NCBI GenBank assembly: GCA_011634665.1
Contig: WAEK01000025.1
Coordinates: 1 to 64,000, forward strand
Reading direction: 5' to 3'
Source: Mortierella sp. BCC40632
Lineage: Eukaryota > Mortierellomycota > Mortierellomycetes > Mortierellales > Mortierellaceae
Length of the DNA: 64,000 nt
Under the pieces are notes generated by a model. That model worked only from the letters and a program-made list of their open reading frames with translations, was not told the origin of the DNA and made no database searches. Of the stretch, positions 53,694-64,000 are shown piece after piece. The translations under genes and the position numbers were made by a program. Position 1 is the first letter of the stretch. Every line of letters begins with the position of its first letter.

Positions 53694-53787
53694 ATAAACA
53701 ACAGTTAGTAACTCACCTCTTGTCCCTAGGCTTTATCCTAGTCCCTGTCCTTGTTCTTCTCCTTCCCTATTCCTCTTGCCTTGTTAC
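53694..53787 (+). mobile_element. LTR fragment of the gypsy U family
   Basis: Last ~94 bp of the LTR in opposite orientation to the other copies, from CAATAAAC to GCCTTGTTACA. Confidence 0.85.
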
Positions 53788-53994
53788 AAGGAGCTGGTTG
53801 AAGAAGCCGACGCGAGCAACTGCATGACATCACCGGCCCGAGAATCGCCCAAATTTTGGTATAGCGCGCTTGCTCCAACTAACAATAGACCAAGGAGGTA
53901 CAGGAATACCTCCTTTGTAGGGGGTGGGGGACGCCATCCTAGATAGACCCTTAGAAGTTGACCTAGACCCATTAAAACTACTTCCACCCTTGAA

Positions 53995-54110
53995 CACTTA
54001 CTGGACCTGTTGCACATTATCCCCACTACACCCGGCTTTGTTGCCTTCCCTCCTCCGCGTCCCTTCAGAAAGTTAAAATGAGAATAAAAGGAATGCCACC
54101 GAAAGAGTGA
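53995..54110 (-). repeat. Inverted copy of the left end of unit A/B
   Basis: The reverse complement reads GGCATTCCTTTTATTCTCAT, CTTTC-GAAGGGACGCGGAGG and GGTGTAGTGGGGATAAT, matching 13200-13290 and 54708-54800. Together with unit B it forms an inverted pair around about 600 bp. Confidence 0.75.
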
Positions 54111-54208
54111 GAGCGAAAGTGCGTGTGTGAGAGAAAGAAAGAAACAGTAGACAAAGAAAGAGAGAAAGAAAGAAAGAAAGGGAGATATACAGTATATATA
54201 AAAAAATA

Positions 54209-54209
<1 letters not shown>

Positions 54210-54251
<42 letters not shown>
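54210..54251. repeat. (GA)n microsatellite
   Basis: About 20 GA units followed by TATGTGTGTGTTTG; it lies between the two inverted unit ends and mirrors the CT tracts beside the other unit copies. Confidence 0.9.
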
Positions 54252-54253
<2 letters not shown>

Positions 54254-54347
54254 GTGTGTGTTTGAGTGTATGTCTACGAGATAGGGAGGATAGGGGGAAG
54301 GATTCGAGAGAGCATTAGTAAAGTACACCCAGTCACCTACTGTCTGC

Positions 54348-54511
54348 CAGTGTTTCTTATCGAACAGAATAAGTCAAGATCTCGTCTCGTTAAGCCGCGG
54401 ACTCGTTTCGTTAAGCCCGTACTAATTCCCTGTAAATGGCAGTAATCGAAACGAAACGTTAACGAAACGAAACAAGTTATCGAACGAAGTCCGTCTCGTT
54501 GAGAAACACTG
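54348..54511. mobile_element. 164-bp MITE, CAGTGTTTCT ends (copy 1)
   Basis: Reverse-orientation copy of the element at 63604-63767, with TTCGTTTCGTTAACG-type arms and the same central GGGAATTAGTACGGGC-like block. Flanks CTGTCTGC and ATGAGTCG do not match; its right side meets an AACTC-repeat element. Confidence 0.88.
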
Positions 54512-54695
54512 ATGAGTCGAAAAGGTGAACTCAACTCATTTGTTGAGTTGAGTTCAAACTTCTCCCAACTCGTGTAAAATGCGTTGAGCTCACTCATGAG
54601 TTGAGTTGAGTTCAGATTTTTTCCAACTCATGTGTGCATGAGTTGAGTCGAGTCGAATCTCCAACTCAGCTCAACTCAACTCATGGGAAACACTA
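54512..54695. mobile_element. AACTC-repeat foldback element (copy 2)
   Basis: AACTCAACTCATTTGTTGAG and later GAGTTGAGTT arms, ending CATGGGAAACACTA. Shares composition and terminus with 51335-51773. The left end is missing, replaced by the neighbouring MITE. Confidence 0.65.
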
Positions 54696-54860
54696 TCTCT
54701 CTCTCTTTCGTAGCATTCCTTATATTCTCATTCTAACTTTCTGAAAGGACGTGGAGGAGAGAAGGCAACAAGGCCGGGTGTAATGGGGATAAAGAGTTGG
54801 AGCAAGCGCGCTATAGACTATAGCCATTTTACCTCTGTTTTTTTTTTTTTTTTTTTTTTA

Positions 54861-55575
54861 ATATTTCCCTTCGTCGTGGTAAGAATTGTCGCTGAGAATG
54901 ATCGGGTGTTCTTCTTCATATTCTTGGCCATATTCAAAGTCATCGCGTAGAGTATCCTCGTCAAGTTGGGACACTTGGGAGTCTACTCCAAAGTATTACT
55001 CTCATTCGACACTCCCTACAGCATTATATCTTTTTGCAAGTTCATAGAGATGTGTCGGAAAGGCAATGGATACATGTCGTTCATGAGAAGCAATGGCATT
55101 GATATACTGAAGCGTCTTCAGGTATTTCAAAGCCGATCAAGTCCTCATGGTTTACAAAGGGGATACCTTTGTACTCAAATGGATCCAACCATCTGGATAG
55201 CTCTTTTAATTGAAAAATATGTACATATTTAGGTATATTTGGCTGACTGAGCCTATTACCACTCCTTCTTCATCACGGGTAGAAATGGTGATGGAGCAAA
55301 GTCTTTCAAGCTTTGATGGTTGAATGTTATTGTCTGCTGATCTAGGATCAGGAGGAGAAGGGGACTGCAAGTCCGAGAAAAAGGGGGACAATACTGACGT
55401 CGACCACTTCGAAAAGTTGCAATATAGTTTCTATTTCTGTTGGATCTAGAAGGACAGGCTGGCCATCGCAGCGTGGGCATCGCGAGTTCTCCTGGCTGGA
55501 GTGATTTTGCTTGAGGCATCCTTCGCAGATTAAACCTTAGCTGGTTGAACCAAGGAAAAAATACATTAATAAAAA
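54861..55575 (-). pseudogene. Unit B copy of Cys-rich protein 1, decayed
   Basis: Recognisable pieces are PPDPRSADNNIQPSKLERL, the ATG near 55588 followed by an A-run not present in unit A, and the CREC block near 55015. Stops and shifts divide it into at least four parts. The acidic C-terminus ending near DEGKY is only partly kept. Confidence 0.6.
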
Positions 55576-55829
55576 AAAAAAGTCGGGACATATCTTTGAG
55601 GTGAGGAGAGAGAGGGAGATAGGATGATAGAGAGGAGAACAGAAGGCAAGGAGAGTGCGAAAGGGCACGCTCTGTCTCATTTCGCTCTGAATATGCTCCT
55701 CTGTTTTGAGTAGCATGAAGCGATGAAGGGGAGAAGGCGGTGGAGACAAAAGTGTAGGTGCAATAGGAGAAATTAGGCTTAACAGTTTGTTGTTTAATCT
55801 CCTTTTCTAATTTTCGCTCTTTCTTGAAG

Positions 55830-55861
<32 letters not shown>

Positions 55862-56511
55862 AAGGTGTGTACAATTGTAATTTTCCCTTTGATTATCACT
55901 AATGCAACCTCTTATTGTCTCCTGCTTCGGGTCTATCTACCTCTCCTTCTCTTGGCAGATCGTACATCTCTTTATCTCTCATTTCTCGCTCAATGGTGTA
56001 GTCTCATTTTTATCGCTATGAATATGCACGAAACAGAAGATAGAGAAAAAGAAGTCGTCTATAGAAATTTAGAAAAGCCTGGCCGGAGAGAGGTTGGGCG
56101 AAACAGGTTTATCTCTTTGTGAGTTTGGGGTGTATTCTCCTTCTCTCTCCCTTGTTCGTCCTGAATACTACTTCTTTTGCTATCTTCGGCAGGTCTACCC
56201 CGGTCTTTATGCCTCCTATAAGTTCTCTACTACTGTTCCTCCATTGAAATACAGAAGAGTGAGGGTGACAGTGAAGAAAGGGCAGATGAGTTGACAGAAG
56301 AGAAAGATGGAGAGAAAGGAATGTAGCGCAATAGACCTCTTACTCACACCCTCACTCATTCCCTATTATTTCGGTATCTTCTTCTTCTTCTTCTTCTTCT
56401 TTCATTCTTTCCATAATCTCCTTTTCTTCTCCTCTCTCAACTACACTCAGTATTAACTCTTTTTAACAGCAACAAAAGAACCTTTTTGCAATAAAAATAT
56501 TTATTTGAAGC

Positions 56512-56720
56512 CTTCAGTGATAATAGCGCAAGTGCAATGTGTTTTTGATGAACATGGTCTGTTCAAACAAAGTTGGCAATTGGCCATCTCTATTGTTTTT
56601 CAACTGGCTCAAGCCTTGATACGTACTATTACTTCCCACTCGTCCGTTGTGAATTCTTCGTGTAGGAAAGGCGGAGGTTCGGAGGTGGGTTTATGGTAGA
56701 ATGGTATTTCTACCGCTATT
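56512..56720 (-). pseudogene. Unit B copy of Cys-rich protein 2
   Basis: Keeps VEIPFYHKPTSEPPPFLHEE, TTDEWEVI and, after a break, CQLCLNRPCSSKTHCTC and the terminal stop. All Cys are conserved relative to unit A. Confidence 0.6.
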
Positions 56721-57109
56721 TCTTTTCCATGTCTTCGCTTCTTGGGCACGGTAAGGTTCGGTGGGGAGTTGTGCCGAGGCGAAGGCTTTCATCACTAACG
56801 GTGACGATGACTATACGATATTGATCGTTCCATTTGATGAAAATGAGAAGAGAAAGGATAGAGAAGTGAGAGAATATCTCATCAGAGATTGTAGTTTTTA
56901 TCACCTCACATTTAGTTGGTTTTACTTGAGAAGTTTGAGTCATCTCATAGTCAAACTGGCGCAATTATTGCAAAGACACAGGGAAAGTAGTGTTGTTTCA
57001 TACACTAGTTGTTAATATCTCTGTGTATATGTGTAGTGAGCGTGGGAAGACGTGAAAGTAATAAAGAAAGTAAAGTGTGGGAAAGAGAGAAAGGTGTCTG
57101 TATGACTGA

Positions 57110-57280
57110 GATGTAAAATCTCTTCTACCCTCACTTTATCCAGGTTGGGCACAATCTTGAAGATAGACATGTAGCCCTTTGTACCCACTGAATCTGTTGT
57201 ACAAAGGACTGTGAGACCTTCATAGAGATACTTCTGAGTATAGGTTGGTTTGCAGCTCAGTGAACTTGTGGGGTGATACT
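57110..57280 (-). pseudogene. Unit B copy of short frame 3
   Basis: SCKPTYTQKYLYEG, LCTTDSVGTKGYM and VPNLDKVRVEEILH correspond to protein 3 of unit A with many replacements and loss of one Cys. This argues against strong selection. Confidence 0.4.
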
Positions 57281-59141
57281 CGAATGATTAAGGTGGAGCC
57301 TTTTTTTTTTTTTTTTTTTTTTTCAATTGTTTTCTATCTCTTTCGCTTATTGAAGTAGTGTATGGGAGCCAATGCTCTCTAATCCTTGGCTCGGTAAGGA
57401 GCCCCAGTATGTTGGTTCTTATTTTAGGTAGGGATGGCGTACTTTATTGAAGTGATAATAGGGTAGTTTCTGTAATCCATAATGCTATCAACATTAGGCT
57501 TTTATGTTTCTTTTCAAACAACAATAACTAATTCAATGATTCACGGGAGGAAGACATTGTATTCATGTGAAAGGAAGCTTTGAATTGAAGAGAGAGATGG
57601 AGAGAGAAATCGAATAAAGGTGTGCGTGTGTTCGAGAGAGGGAAAGAGTGTGGGAATTGGCATTTTTATGTTGATGACTGAAAGTCAGCTGTATCAAAGC
57701 TCCCACGCTCTCTACGCAGATAACATCAGACCCACTGCGCCTACAACCTCTTTCTTGGAACTGCTCCCAGTCTCTCTGTTGCAACAACTCCACTCAATTG
57801 CTATCACCCCTTTTCGCCTTACAGCTGCAACTGCTACATATATCTCTACAAAAAAAAGAAAAAAAAAAAAGAAAAAAAAAATATACCTTCCCACGACTGT
57901 ACTTTTGAGGAGCCACATGCATGCACTTCCTGCAATAATAGAAGCAAAGAAAGCAAACTTATCGAGGTCAGTGGTGAGCACACCCACGGAAGAGGTTGAA
58001 ATGAACTACGATCAAAATGGTTTAGTTGATAGTGAAATGAACACCACACACTTCTTGGGTCTCCCAGATGCCTCTCTCTCATATGCACTTGCCTTGTTTC
58101 TGTTATCAATGCGCAGGAAGAATAGCTGGTGCCTTTTCTATTTCTTGAATAAAAGAAAAACAAAAAGAAAAGAAAATCAGGTCAAGACAGTGAAGGCATG
58201 AGGATAAGAAAAGCATAGAGACGAAAGGAAACACAGAGAGGCAAACAACATGTAGAGTAAGCTCGTACGGGCATGGTTGCTGGCGACTACGGGAAAGAGG
58301 AAAAGTAATTAGGCCTTTGCTGAAACGATTGATGGCGAGCAATGCTGGAATGTATAATGCTAAGGTGAATGAGGATGGCGAGGGACAACTGTGGGAATGA
58401 GGGAGTCTTGTTGAGAGGAGGAGGGTGGGGAGTAGGAGAGGATAAGAAAGAGGATTGAGGAGGAGTTTAGAGCTGGAGGATAGAAGAATGAAAGAAAGGT
58501 GGATTGCGGTCAAGGAAGGGAAAGGAGTGCTATAAAAAAAAAAAAAAAAAAAGTGGGGCATACCTCACATGGACTGGAGTTTCCCCATATAGACAGATCC
58601 TCTCGACCTTTTGTGCTTTTGCAAGGCTATGATGTCATGCGATGCATGGCCCTCTTTTGCTGAGGAGCAAGAACATAATCTACAGAATGAGATAAGCTGG
58701 TCTTTTCTCAAGAAATGATGCCAGCGTACATGAGTCCAGGGCAAGGGAGAGGTGAGCCTTGTCTATGGTCCTTTAGTAGGTTTCTGAGTAATCAGATCAG
58801 AGATGTTTGAGAGGACCCGACTACTCGGCGAAAGGAGCTCCTCTTTTAAGTCTGTGATTCCTCTTTGGGATGTTCAATAAATGAAAAAACAAAAGTCTAC
58901 CCATCTACGGCATATGCAATAAGGATACGATTATATTTTCGAGTTTTTCTCGAGGGTTCATGAATGAAAAACGACCTTTTAGTGGGTGGAAGTCACTCAT
59001 TTTCAAAGGAACATTTGCTCATTCACTTTGATGAGGACATGGGGTCGATTCAGAAGGGGCATCTTAAGGGATTTTCCTTCTTTGGGCATCGATACCTTTT
59101 TAGGCTGTGTCAGTTACGTGCGTCATTGCATAGAAATAGAG

Positions 59142-59297
59142 AGTATACTTCGCATACGACAGTATGCTTCTTAAAGGTGATACGGCCGTCTTTATTTGAT
59201 TGCTAGCAAAGTACTATAGATTTTTTTTTTTTTTTTTTTTTATAAATAAATTTTTTTCTCTGTGTCACTCCTTTCCTCTTTGGCCGTTTTTCTTGCT
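59142..59297 (+). repeat. DIRS left inverted terminal repeat
   Basis: AGTATACTTCGCATACGACA at the outer edge, then AAAGGTGATACGGCCGTC, a T-run, and CTCTGTGTCACTCCTTTCCT. Its complement is at 63221-63360. The first ~42 bp reappear, complemented, in the internal region. Confidence 0.92.
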
Positions 59298-59330
59298 TGC
59301 TGGTGATTACCGCTTCAAAATTTCCCAAAA

Positions 59331-60104
59331 TGGACTCAAACAACTCTACCCCTACACCTCCCCCCACCCCCTTACCCTCGACAACGATATACTACGACAA
59401 ATCCTACAGCATATTCAACACACCAATCTCACCGATCAGGGGCGACAACATGAGTATCGACAAGGACGACACAGACACACCTTCACCCGGGAACGTCGCG
59501 AATGGCAACCTTCCAAAGACTTCCTGGAGGACTATTCCCCCCGACCCCTTCACGACGTGGAATGGATCCTCCCGCGAGAGGACAAGAGCGCGATATGGGA
59601 TACTGCTCCCAAGAGAAAAGGAATCAGCTTCGACGCCCCTGATATCCCCTCTGTCCTTTACCAAAAGCTCTCGAAAAAAAGAGTAGACTAGCCGACAAAG
59701 ACCTTGCAAAGATCGGCACTAGAGTCGCTATGACCACTCGCCCCCTGGACTATTTGGCATCCAGAATTTGGCGATTACAAGATAAGATTGACGACGAGTC
59801 TTACCAGGAACTCCTCCTCCTGACCACTATGACCAGGACACTTATCAGCGACGCGACATCGCATATCATGCAGGTACGCCTGGAAGAGGCCTACCGAACA
59901 TACTCGCCAACAGCCACCTCCCTCCTCAGTCGCGACGACAAGCAATCGGCGCTGAGCGATGAGAAGCTCAAGAGCGACATGAAAGCCCTGAAGAAATTCA
60001 AGGAGTTCTCAAACGACCGCCGCAGATTTGGACCACCCAACCAACAAGGCAATAAACCTTTCAACAACCAGTCGCGCTTCAAAAAAGGGTGGATACAACA
60101 ATAG
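59331..60104 (+). pseudogene. DIRS gag-like protein
   Basis: ATG at 59331 (MDSNNSTPTPPPTPLPS). The frame then changes near 59380, in C-runs, to one reading LDNDILRQILQHIQHTNL, DFLEDYSPRPLHDVEWIL and ISFDAPDIPSVLYQKL. After a shift near 59685 it continues RPLDYLASRIWRLQDKIDDE and ends with a Lys/Asn/Gln-rich tail at 60104. The helical LDYLASRIWRL region resembles the gag-like ORF1 of other DIRS elements. Confidence 0.7.
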
Positions 60105-60150
60105 CAACAACAACAACAACAACAACAGCAACAACAGCAACAACAACAAT
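60095..60150 (+). repeat. (CAA/CAG)n microsatellite
   Basis: AACAACAACAGCAACAAC-type repeat between gag and RT; any reading of it as a protein is Gln/Thr/Asn low complexity. Confidence 0.9.
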
Positions 60151-60239
60151 TACAAACCAAAAAACTTCAATGGCACCGGCAGCCAGGATCGCCGGAACGA
60201 TGCTTAGAGACATCGCCTCCCCAACCCGGAAAGACCGCC

Positions 60240-62000
60240 TTGGCGGGGACAGGGAGGATCGCACTTCATCTCCAAGAGTGGCAACAATTAACCGACAATT
60301 CCTGGGCCCTCGACATCGTTCGAGACGGCTATCAGCTAACCTTCACCAACCCACCGCCAACCTCCTCCACCTTCAGACGACCCCGACAATTCAACGATCC
60401 CGAAACAGCTCTCATCGAATCGGAGCTAACCAACTTAAAACTCATGGACGCGATAGAAGAGGTAGATCCCTCTCAGGACGGTTTCACCTCCGATATTTTT
60501 CTGGTCCCCAAAAAGAACGGGAAGCAACGACCCGTGATCGACCTCCGGAAGCTCAACGAACACATAGTACACCGCTCCTTCAAGATGGAATCGTTAGCAG
60601 TAGTAGTAGCAGGCATTCAACGAGACGACTATCTGACGAGCATCGACTTGAAAGACGCCTTTTTCCACATCGACATCCACCCGACGAGCCGGAAATACCT
60701 CCAATTCACCTGGGGAGGAAAGAAGTACCAGTTCAAAGTGCTCCCTTTCGGTCTAACATCTTCTCCAATCGTGTTTTCAAAGGTCCTAAACCGATACTAA
60801 CCTGGGCAAGGAAGCAGGGCATTCGGATATACGGATACTTGGACGACTTTATCATTCTCTCTCGATCTCGAGAAGAGGCGATCAAGAACAAAAAAATCAT
60901 CTGCGAGAAGATGGCGGCTCTAGGACTCAGAGTGAACCCCGAGAAGTCATCATTCAACCCCTCTCAAACGATGCAACACTTGGGATATGTGATCAACACC
61001 AAAACGATGGAGATCCGCCTCCCACGCGACAAGGTTCGAAACGTGATTCGATCAGCTCAACACATCTTGGACAAGGGCACGGCGACCACGAGACAACTGG
61101 CTTCCTTGATCGGTCTTCTTCACTCAACAACCTGCGCCATATTCCCAGCCCAACTCCGCACGCGTTCTCTACTATTCTTGAAGATCCAGAACCTTCGATC
61201 GAGTCGGGATTGGGATTACCAAACCCAGCTCTCGGAGACCAGTCAGGAAGAGCTCCGATGGTGGATCGACAACCTTCAACGCTGGAACGGGAGATCATTT
61301 CTTCCTGCCGATCCCTCAGAGACTGTCACAACGGATGCCTCGGACACGGGATGGGGAGCCCATTACAAGGAACTCCAGTTCGGGGGCCACTGGCGGGACG
61401 ACGAGACCGACCTTCACATCAACCACAAAGAACTCTTAGCAGTCCACCTCACCCTCCAGTCTCTCCCACACCTGAAGGATGTCACCATCAAGGTCCGCTC
61501 CGACAACACGACTGCCATTGCTTATATCAATCACATGGGAGGGACTCGATCCCAATCTCTATCCAACATAGCAACGGAGCTATGGGACTGGGCCCTCGAA
61601 AGACGGATAAAAGTCATTGCAGAGCACATCCCAGGACGAGACAATGGGATAGCAGACCGACAATCACGGATGTCCCCAGAGAAACACCAGTGGATGCTTC
61701 ACCGACAGTGGTTCAACATGATCGAGAAACGATGGGGCTCACACGACATCGACCTATTCGCCGACCGGATCAACCACCAGCTCCCCTGTATTACTCGTGG
61801 CGTCCGGATCCAACAGCAGTCGCCTCAAACGCTCTCACGCAGAAATGGCGCCAGTGGAAGAACCCGTATGCCAACCCCCCGTGGGCGCTGATCCCGACAA
61901 TTCTCAGAAAGCTGCGAAGAGAACGCGCCACAATAACGTTGATCACCCCAGATTGGCCTTCGGCTCCGTGGTACCCTACACTACTCAAGATGAATTGCGA
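60240..62000 (+). pseudogene. DIRS reverse transcriptase, RNase H and methyltransferase-like domain
   Basis: RT: HLQEWQQLTDNSWALDIV, IFLVPKKNGKQRPVIDLRKL, SIDLKDAFFHIDI, LPFGLTSSPIVFSKVL, then after a shift near 60790 IYGYLDDFIILSRS. RNase H: TVTTDASDTGWGAHY, INHKELLAVHLTL, VRSDNTTAIAYINH, GRDNGIADRQSR. A final block has HDIDLFADRINHQL, then in the next frame YYSWRPDPTAVASNAL, NPYANPPWALI and LITPDWPSAPWYP. The NPPW motif is the catalytic signature of the Dam-like methyltransferase seen in DIRS elements. Confidence 0.92.
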
Positions 62001-63058
62001 CCAGCCTTTGAGCCTTCCTCGACGCGCGGTGATCCCACGATCGTCTCAAGCACACCCTCTCAGGAATCACAAGTGGAGTTTGACCGCGTGGCGTATCTCA
62101 GGCATCAATTCCAAGAGTTGGGCATGGAGGCAGCAACTCAGGACCTGATTATCACCCCTTCCTTGTCAACTAGCAGACATAGGAACTATCAGTCAGCCCA
62201 AAGAGCCTGGGTCTCATGGTCAAGATCCAACAATGTCGATCCCTTCAACGCTTCCGATGTTTCCATAGCCAACTACCTCGCGTACCGCTCCAGCAATGGC
62301 TCCGCCCCGAGCTCCATCAAGCTTTACCTCTCGGCAGTCAGAGAATTACAGCCAAGGACCAAGGCTAGCCCATCAATTCTCTCCAAGGTCATTGCCTCTG
62401 CCTCATCTCAAGCAACGCCGAAGGAACTGACTGCCGCACCTTTGGATATCTCACCTGTCCTAAAGACTTTGGCACAGTGGGGTCCTAACAAGGGCCTATC
62501 AGACTACAACTTGCGCCGCAAGCTCGCATGGCTCCTAGCTATCACCACGTTCTCACGATCATCCGACTTGCACCGTATCGATCCCAGATCCCTCTCAGTC
62601 TCCAAGAACACTCTTACAGGTAGCATTCTTTCCCCTAAAAAGAACGCCGAGGGGGCCGACCCATTATCAAGCCCTTCCACGTGGATGCCCACCATGACTC
62701 CACCCTCTGCCCGGTAGCGTGCTTCATTGAATACCGTACGAGAGAAGACAGACGAGGCTGTCCTATCAACTCACGAGACTTACTGTTCACAACATCCGAC
62801 CCTCCGTACAATCAAGCCTCCGATCAAACGATAGCAAGATGGATAAAGACAACTATGACAACTTCGGGTCTCAAGGTCACAGCCCACGCAACACGATCCG
62901 CTGGCGCTTCCAATGCTCTCATGAAGGGTGCCTCCCTAGAAGACGTTATTACTCGTGGCAATTGGGCATCACCCAATACCTTCGAAGTTTTCTACCGAAG
63001 ATACCGGATGTCTAAGACGAACTTTACATCGATGTTATTGAATCAAGGGCCTCTCTGA
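61797..63058 (+). pseudogene. DIRS tyrosine recombinase (integrase)
   Basis: Overlaps the previous gene in another frame, as is usual for DIRS. The N-terminal SAM-like domain includes RNYQSAQRAWVSWSRSNNVD and SVANYLAY-type helices. Catalytic residues: Arg in ITTFSRSSDLHRID, His and Arg in AHATRSAGASNAL, a Trp in ITRGNWASPNTF, and the nucleophilic Tyr in VFYRRY. A shift near 62690 splits it in two. The stop at 63058 lies directly beside the internal complementary region. Confidence 0.93.
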
Positions 63059-63059
63059 A

Positions 63060-63162
63060 GTATCACCTTTAAGAAGCATACTGTCGTATGCGAAGTATAC
63101 TTGTGGGATTGGATGAGCCTGCGATAGCAGGCGACATCTAATCCCATGTGTACGAAGCATAC
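63060..63162. repeat. DIRS internal complementary region
   Basis: 63060-63101 is the complement of the outermost 42 bp of the left repeat. 63102-63162 is the complement of the outermost ~60 bp of the right repeat. They join head to tail with no extra base, exactly the sequence expected at the circle junction. Confidence 0.95.
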
Positions 63163-63220
63163 AAAGGTATGCTGAGTAAAGGTGCCCACCCACCCTCCCA
63201 AAAAAAAAAAAAAAAAAAAA

Positions 63221-63415
63221 CAAGCAATCAAACGACCAAAAAGAGGAAAGGAGTGACACAGAGAAAAAAATTTATTTAAAAAAAAAAAAATATATAGTAC
63301 TTGCTAGCAATCAAATAAAAAGACGGCCGTATCACCTTTAAGAAGCATACTGTCGTATGCTTCGTACACATGGGATTAGATGTCGCCTGCTATCGCAGGC
63401 TCATCCAATCCCACA
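63221..63415 (-). repeat. DIRS right inverted terminal repeat
   Basis: 63221-63360 complements the left repeat (small run-length differences). 63361-63415 is a right-specific extension containing a perfect palindrome, GCCTGCTATCGCAGGC, and ending CCAATCCCACA. Confidence 0.92.
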
Positions 63416-63549
63416 ATTATATAGATAAACTTTCTATGTGTCCTCTTTCCTCCTTAGTCGTTTGGATTTTTTTTCATACCTACCACTGAGGGGACAAGTA
63501 CTGTGCCCAATTTTCGAGCACCTCAATAAGGGCCGACCGTGTCGCATAG

Positions 63550-63823
63550 TTCTCTCTACTACCGCCCATGTTTCTCTCTACTACCGGCCATGTTACTCTC
63601 TACCAGTGTTTCTCGACGAGACGGATTTCGTTCGATAACTCGTTTCGTTTCGTTAACGTTTCGTTTTGATAACGGTCATTTACAGGGAATTAGTACGGGC
63701 TTAACGAAACGAGTCCGCGGCTTAACGAGAAGAGATCTTGACTTTTTCTGTTCGATAAGAAACACTGCTCTCTACTACCGCACATGTTTCTCTCTGCTGC
63801 CGCCCATGTTTCTTTCTACCTCC
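63550..63823 (+). repeat. 22-bp tandem repeat GTTTCTCTCTACTACCGCCCAT
   Basis: About five units, two and a half on each side of the MITE at 63604-63767, with small differences between units. Open frames through it are repeats, not genes. The last ~180 bases of the window are CT-rich and show nothing else. Confidence 0.88.
63604..63767. mobile_element. 164-bp hAT-like MITE with 8-bp target duplication (copy 2)
   Basis: Ends CAGTGTTTCTCGACG and CGATAAGAAACACTG. Flanked by CTCTCTAC on both sides (63596-63603, 63768-63775). The arms contain TTTCGTTTCGTTAACG and CTTAACGAAACGAG. A reverse copy is at 54348-54511. Confidence 0.93.
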
Positions 63824-64000
63824 ATACTGTTGTTCGTCTTTACTCTCACCATCCGTTGCCTTTCTCCACTCTGCTGTTCTGTCTCGCGCTTTTCTATTTT
63901 GACTCTCTCTCTTTAATCTCTCGGTTCCTGTTGCCTCGGTTTCAATCCATTAGCTCTCTCTCTTGAGACACCCTTCTCACACACCGTTCCCCTATATCCT

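Larger units (their letters stand above)
54696..59141. repeat. Unit B: large unclassified dispersed repeat
   Basis: Colinear with unit A from GTAGCATTCCTTATATTC (about 54709) to GTGCGTCATTGCATAG (about 59120). It lacks the GTTT array and has shorter homopolymer tracts. All three Cys-containing minus-strand frames are recognisable but more damaged. The right end meets a DIRS element. Confidence 0.82.
59142..63415 (+). mobile_element. DIRS retrotransposon, complete ends
   Basis: About 4.27 kb. Inverted terminal repeats (59142-59297, 63221-63415) and an internal complementary region (63060-63162) are the hallmark of DIRS elements. ORFs encode gag, RT-RNase H-methyltransferase and a tyrosine recombinase. 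DIRS elements integrate as circles through the recombinase and do not make target duplications, and none is seen. Proteins are split by a few frame changes, but the cis-acting repeats are intact. Confidence 0.95.

Noticed and set aside
53149..53694. 181-codon minus-strand frame as a membrane protein
   Set aside because: Its hydrophobic stretches are translations of AAAG/AAAC runs.
59297..59686. Pro/Thr-rich frame as a separate DIRS gene
   Set aside because: Only its first ~17 codons look like the gag start; the protein-like sequence continues in the neighbouring frame.
63550..63823. Telomere-like repeat
   Set aside because: The 22-bp unit is not TTAGGG-like and varies between copies.

Overview
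The window is a transposon graveyard in a eukaryotic, probably fungal, genome. No ordinary host gene could be recognised in 64 kb. I suggest an early-diverging fungus (Mucoromycota-like). The reasons are a DIRS tyrosine-recombinase retrotransposon beside Ty3/gypsy chromoviruses, a Helitron, Tc1-like and IS630-like DNA transposons and a LINE, plus one compact 80-nt GT-AG intron with a CTAAT branch-like motif. The taxonomic call is inference; the element identities rest on motifs visible in the translations.

Layout. 1-6.5 kb is a nested stack: a Tc1-like copy (1-1491) sits in a LINE (1494-about 3727), the LINE sits in a TG...CA LTR remnant (3728-3883), that LTR cuts the gag of a short-LTR gypsy element (3884-4841), and the gypsy element sits in unit C, a partial copy of a large unclassified repeat. 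A Helitron (6547-about 11.5 kb, minus strand) follows, with Rep and Pif1-like helicase regions and Cys-rich N-terminal repeats. Microsatellites and a tandem duplication (about 11.9-13.2 kb) lead to unit A (about 13.19-17.86 kb), then a second Tc1-like copy (17859-19487), gypsy element U (19488-23355, minus) and another Tc1-like remnant V (to about 24.7 kb). From 24.7 to 31.1 kb lies an AT-rich, ORF-free stretch carrying at least 12 degenerate copies of a ~140-bp module in both orientations. Next are an IS630-like transposon W with perfect 36-bp inverted repeats (31138-33569), small foldback elements, and chromovirus P (34118-47428, plus, 162-bp LTRs) interrupted by gypsy element Q (35699-43402, minus, ~710-bp LTRs). 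Then come gypsy fragments R and T, solo LTRs and MITEs (47.4-54.7 kb), unit B (about 54.70-59.14 kb), a DIRS element with diagnostic inverted and internal complementary repeats (59142-63415), and a 22-bp tandem repeat carrying a hAT-like MITE.

State of the genes. Almost every transposase and polyprotein is split into frames, very often at homopolymer runs. The two LTRs of Q differ mainly in homopolymer length, so some breaks may be assembly errors rather than decay. The most unusual material is the AT-rich module array, the unit A/B/C family with its small Cys-rich ORFs, and a swarm of foldback elements that share AGTGTTTC termini but have unrelated interiors.
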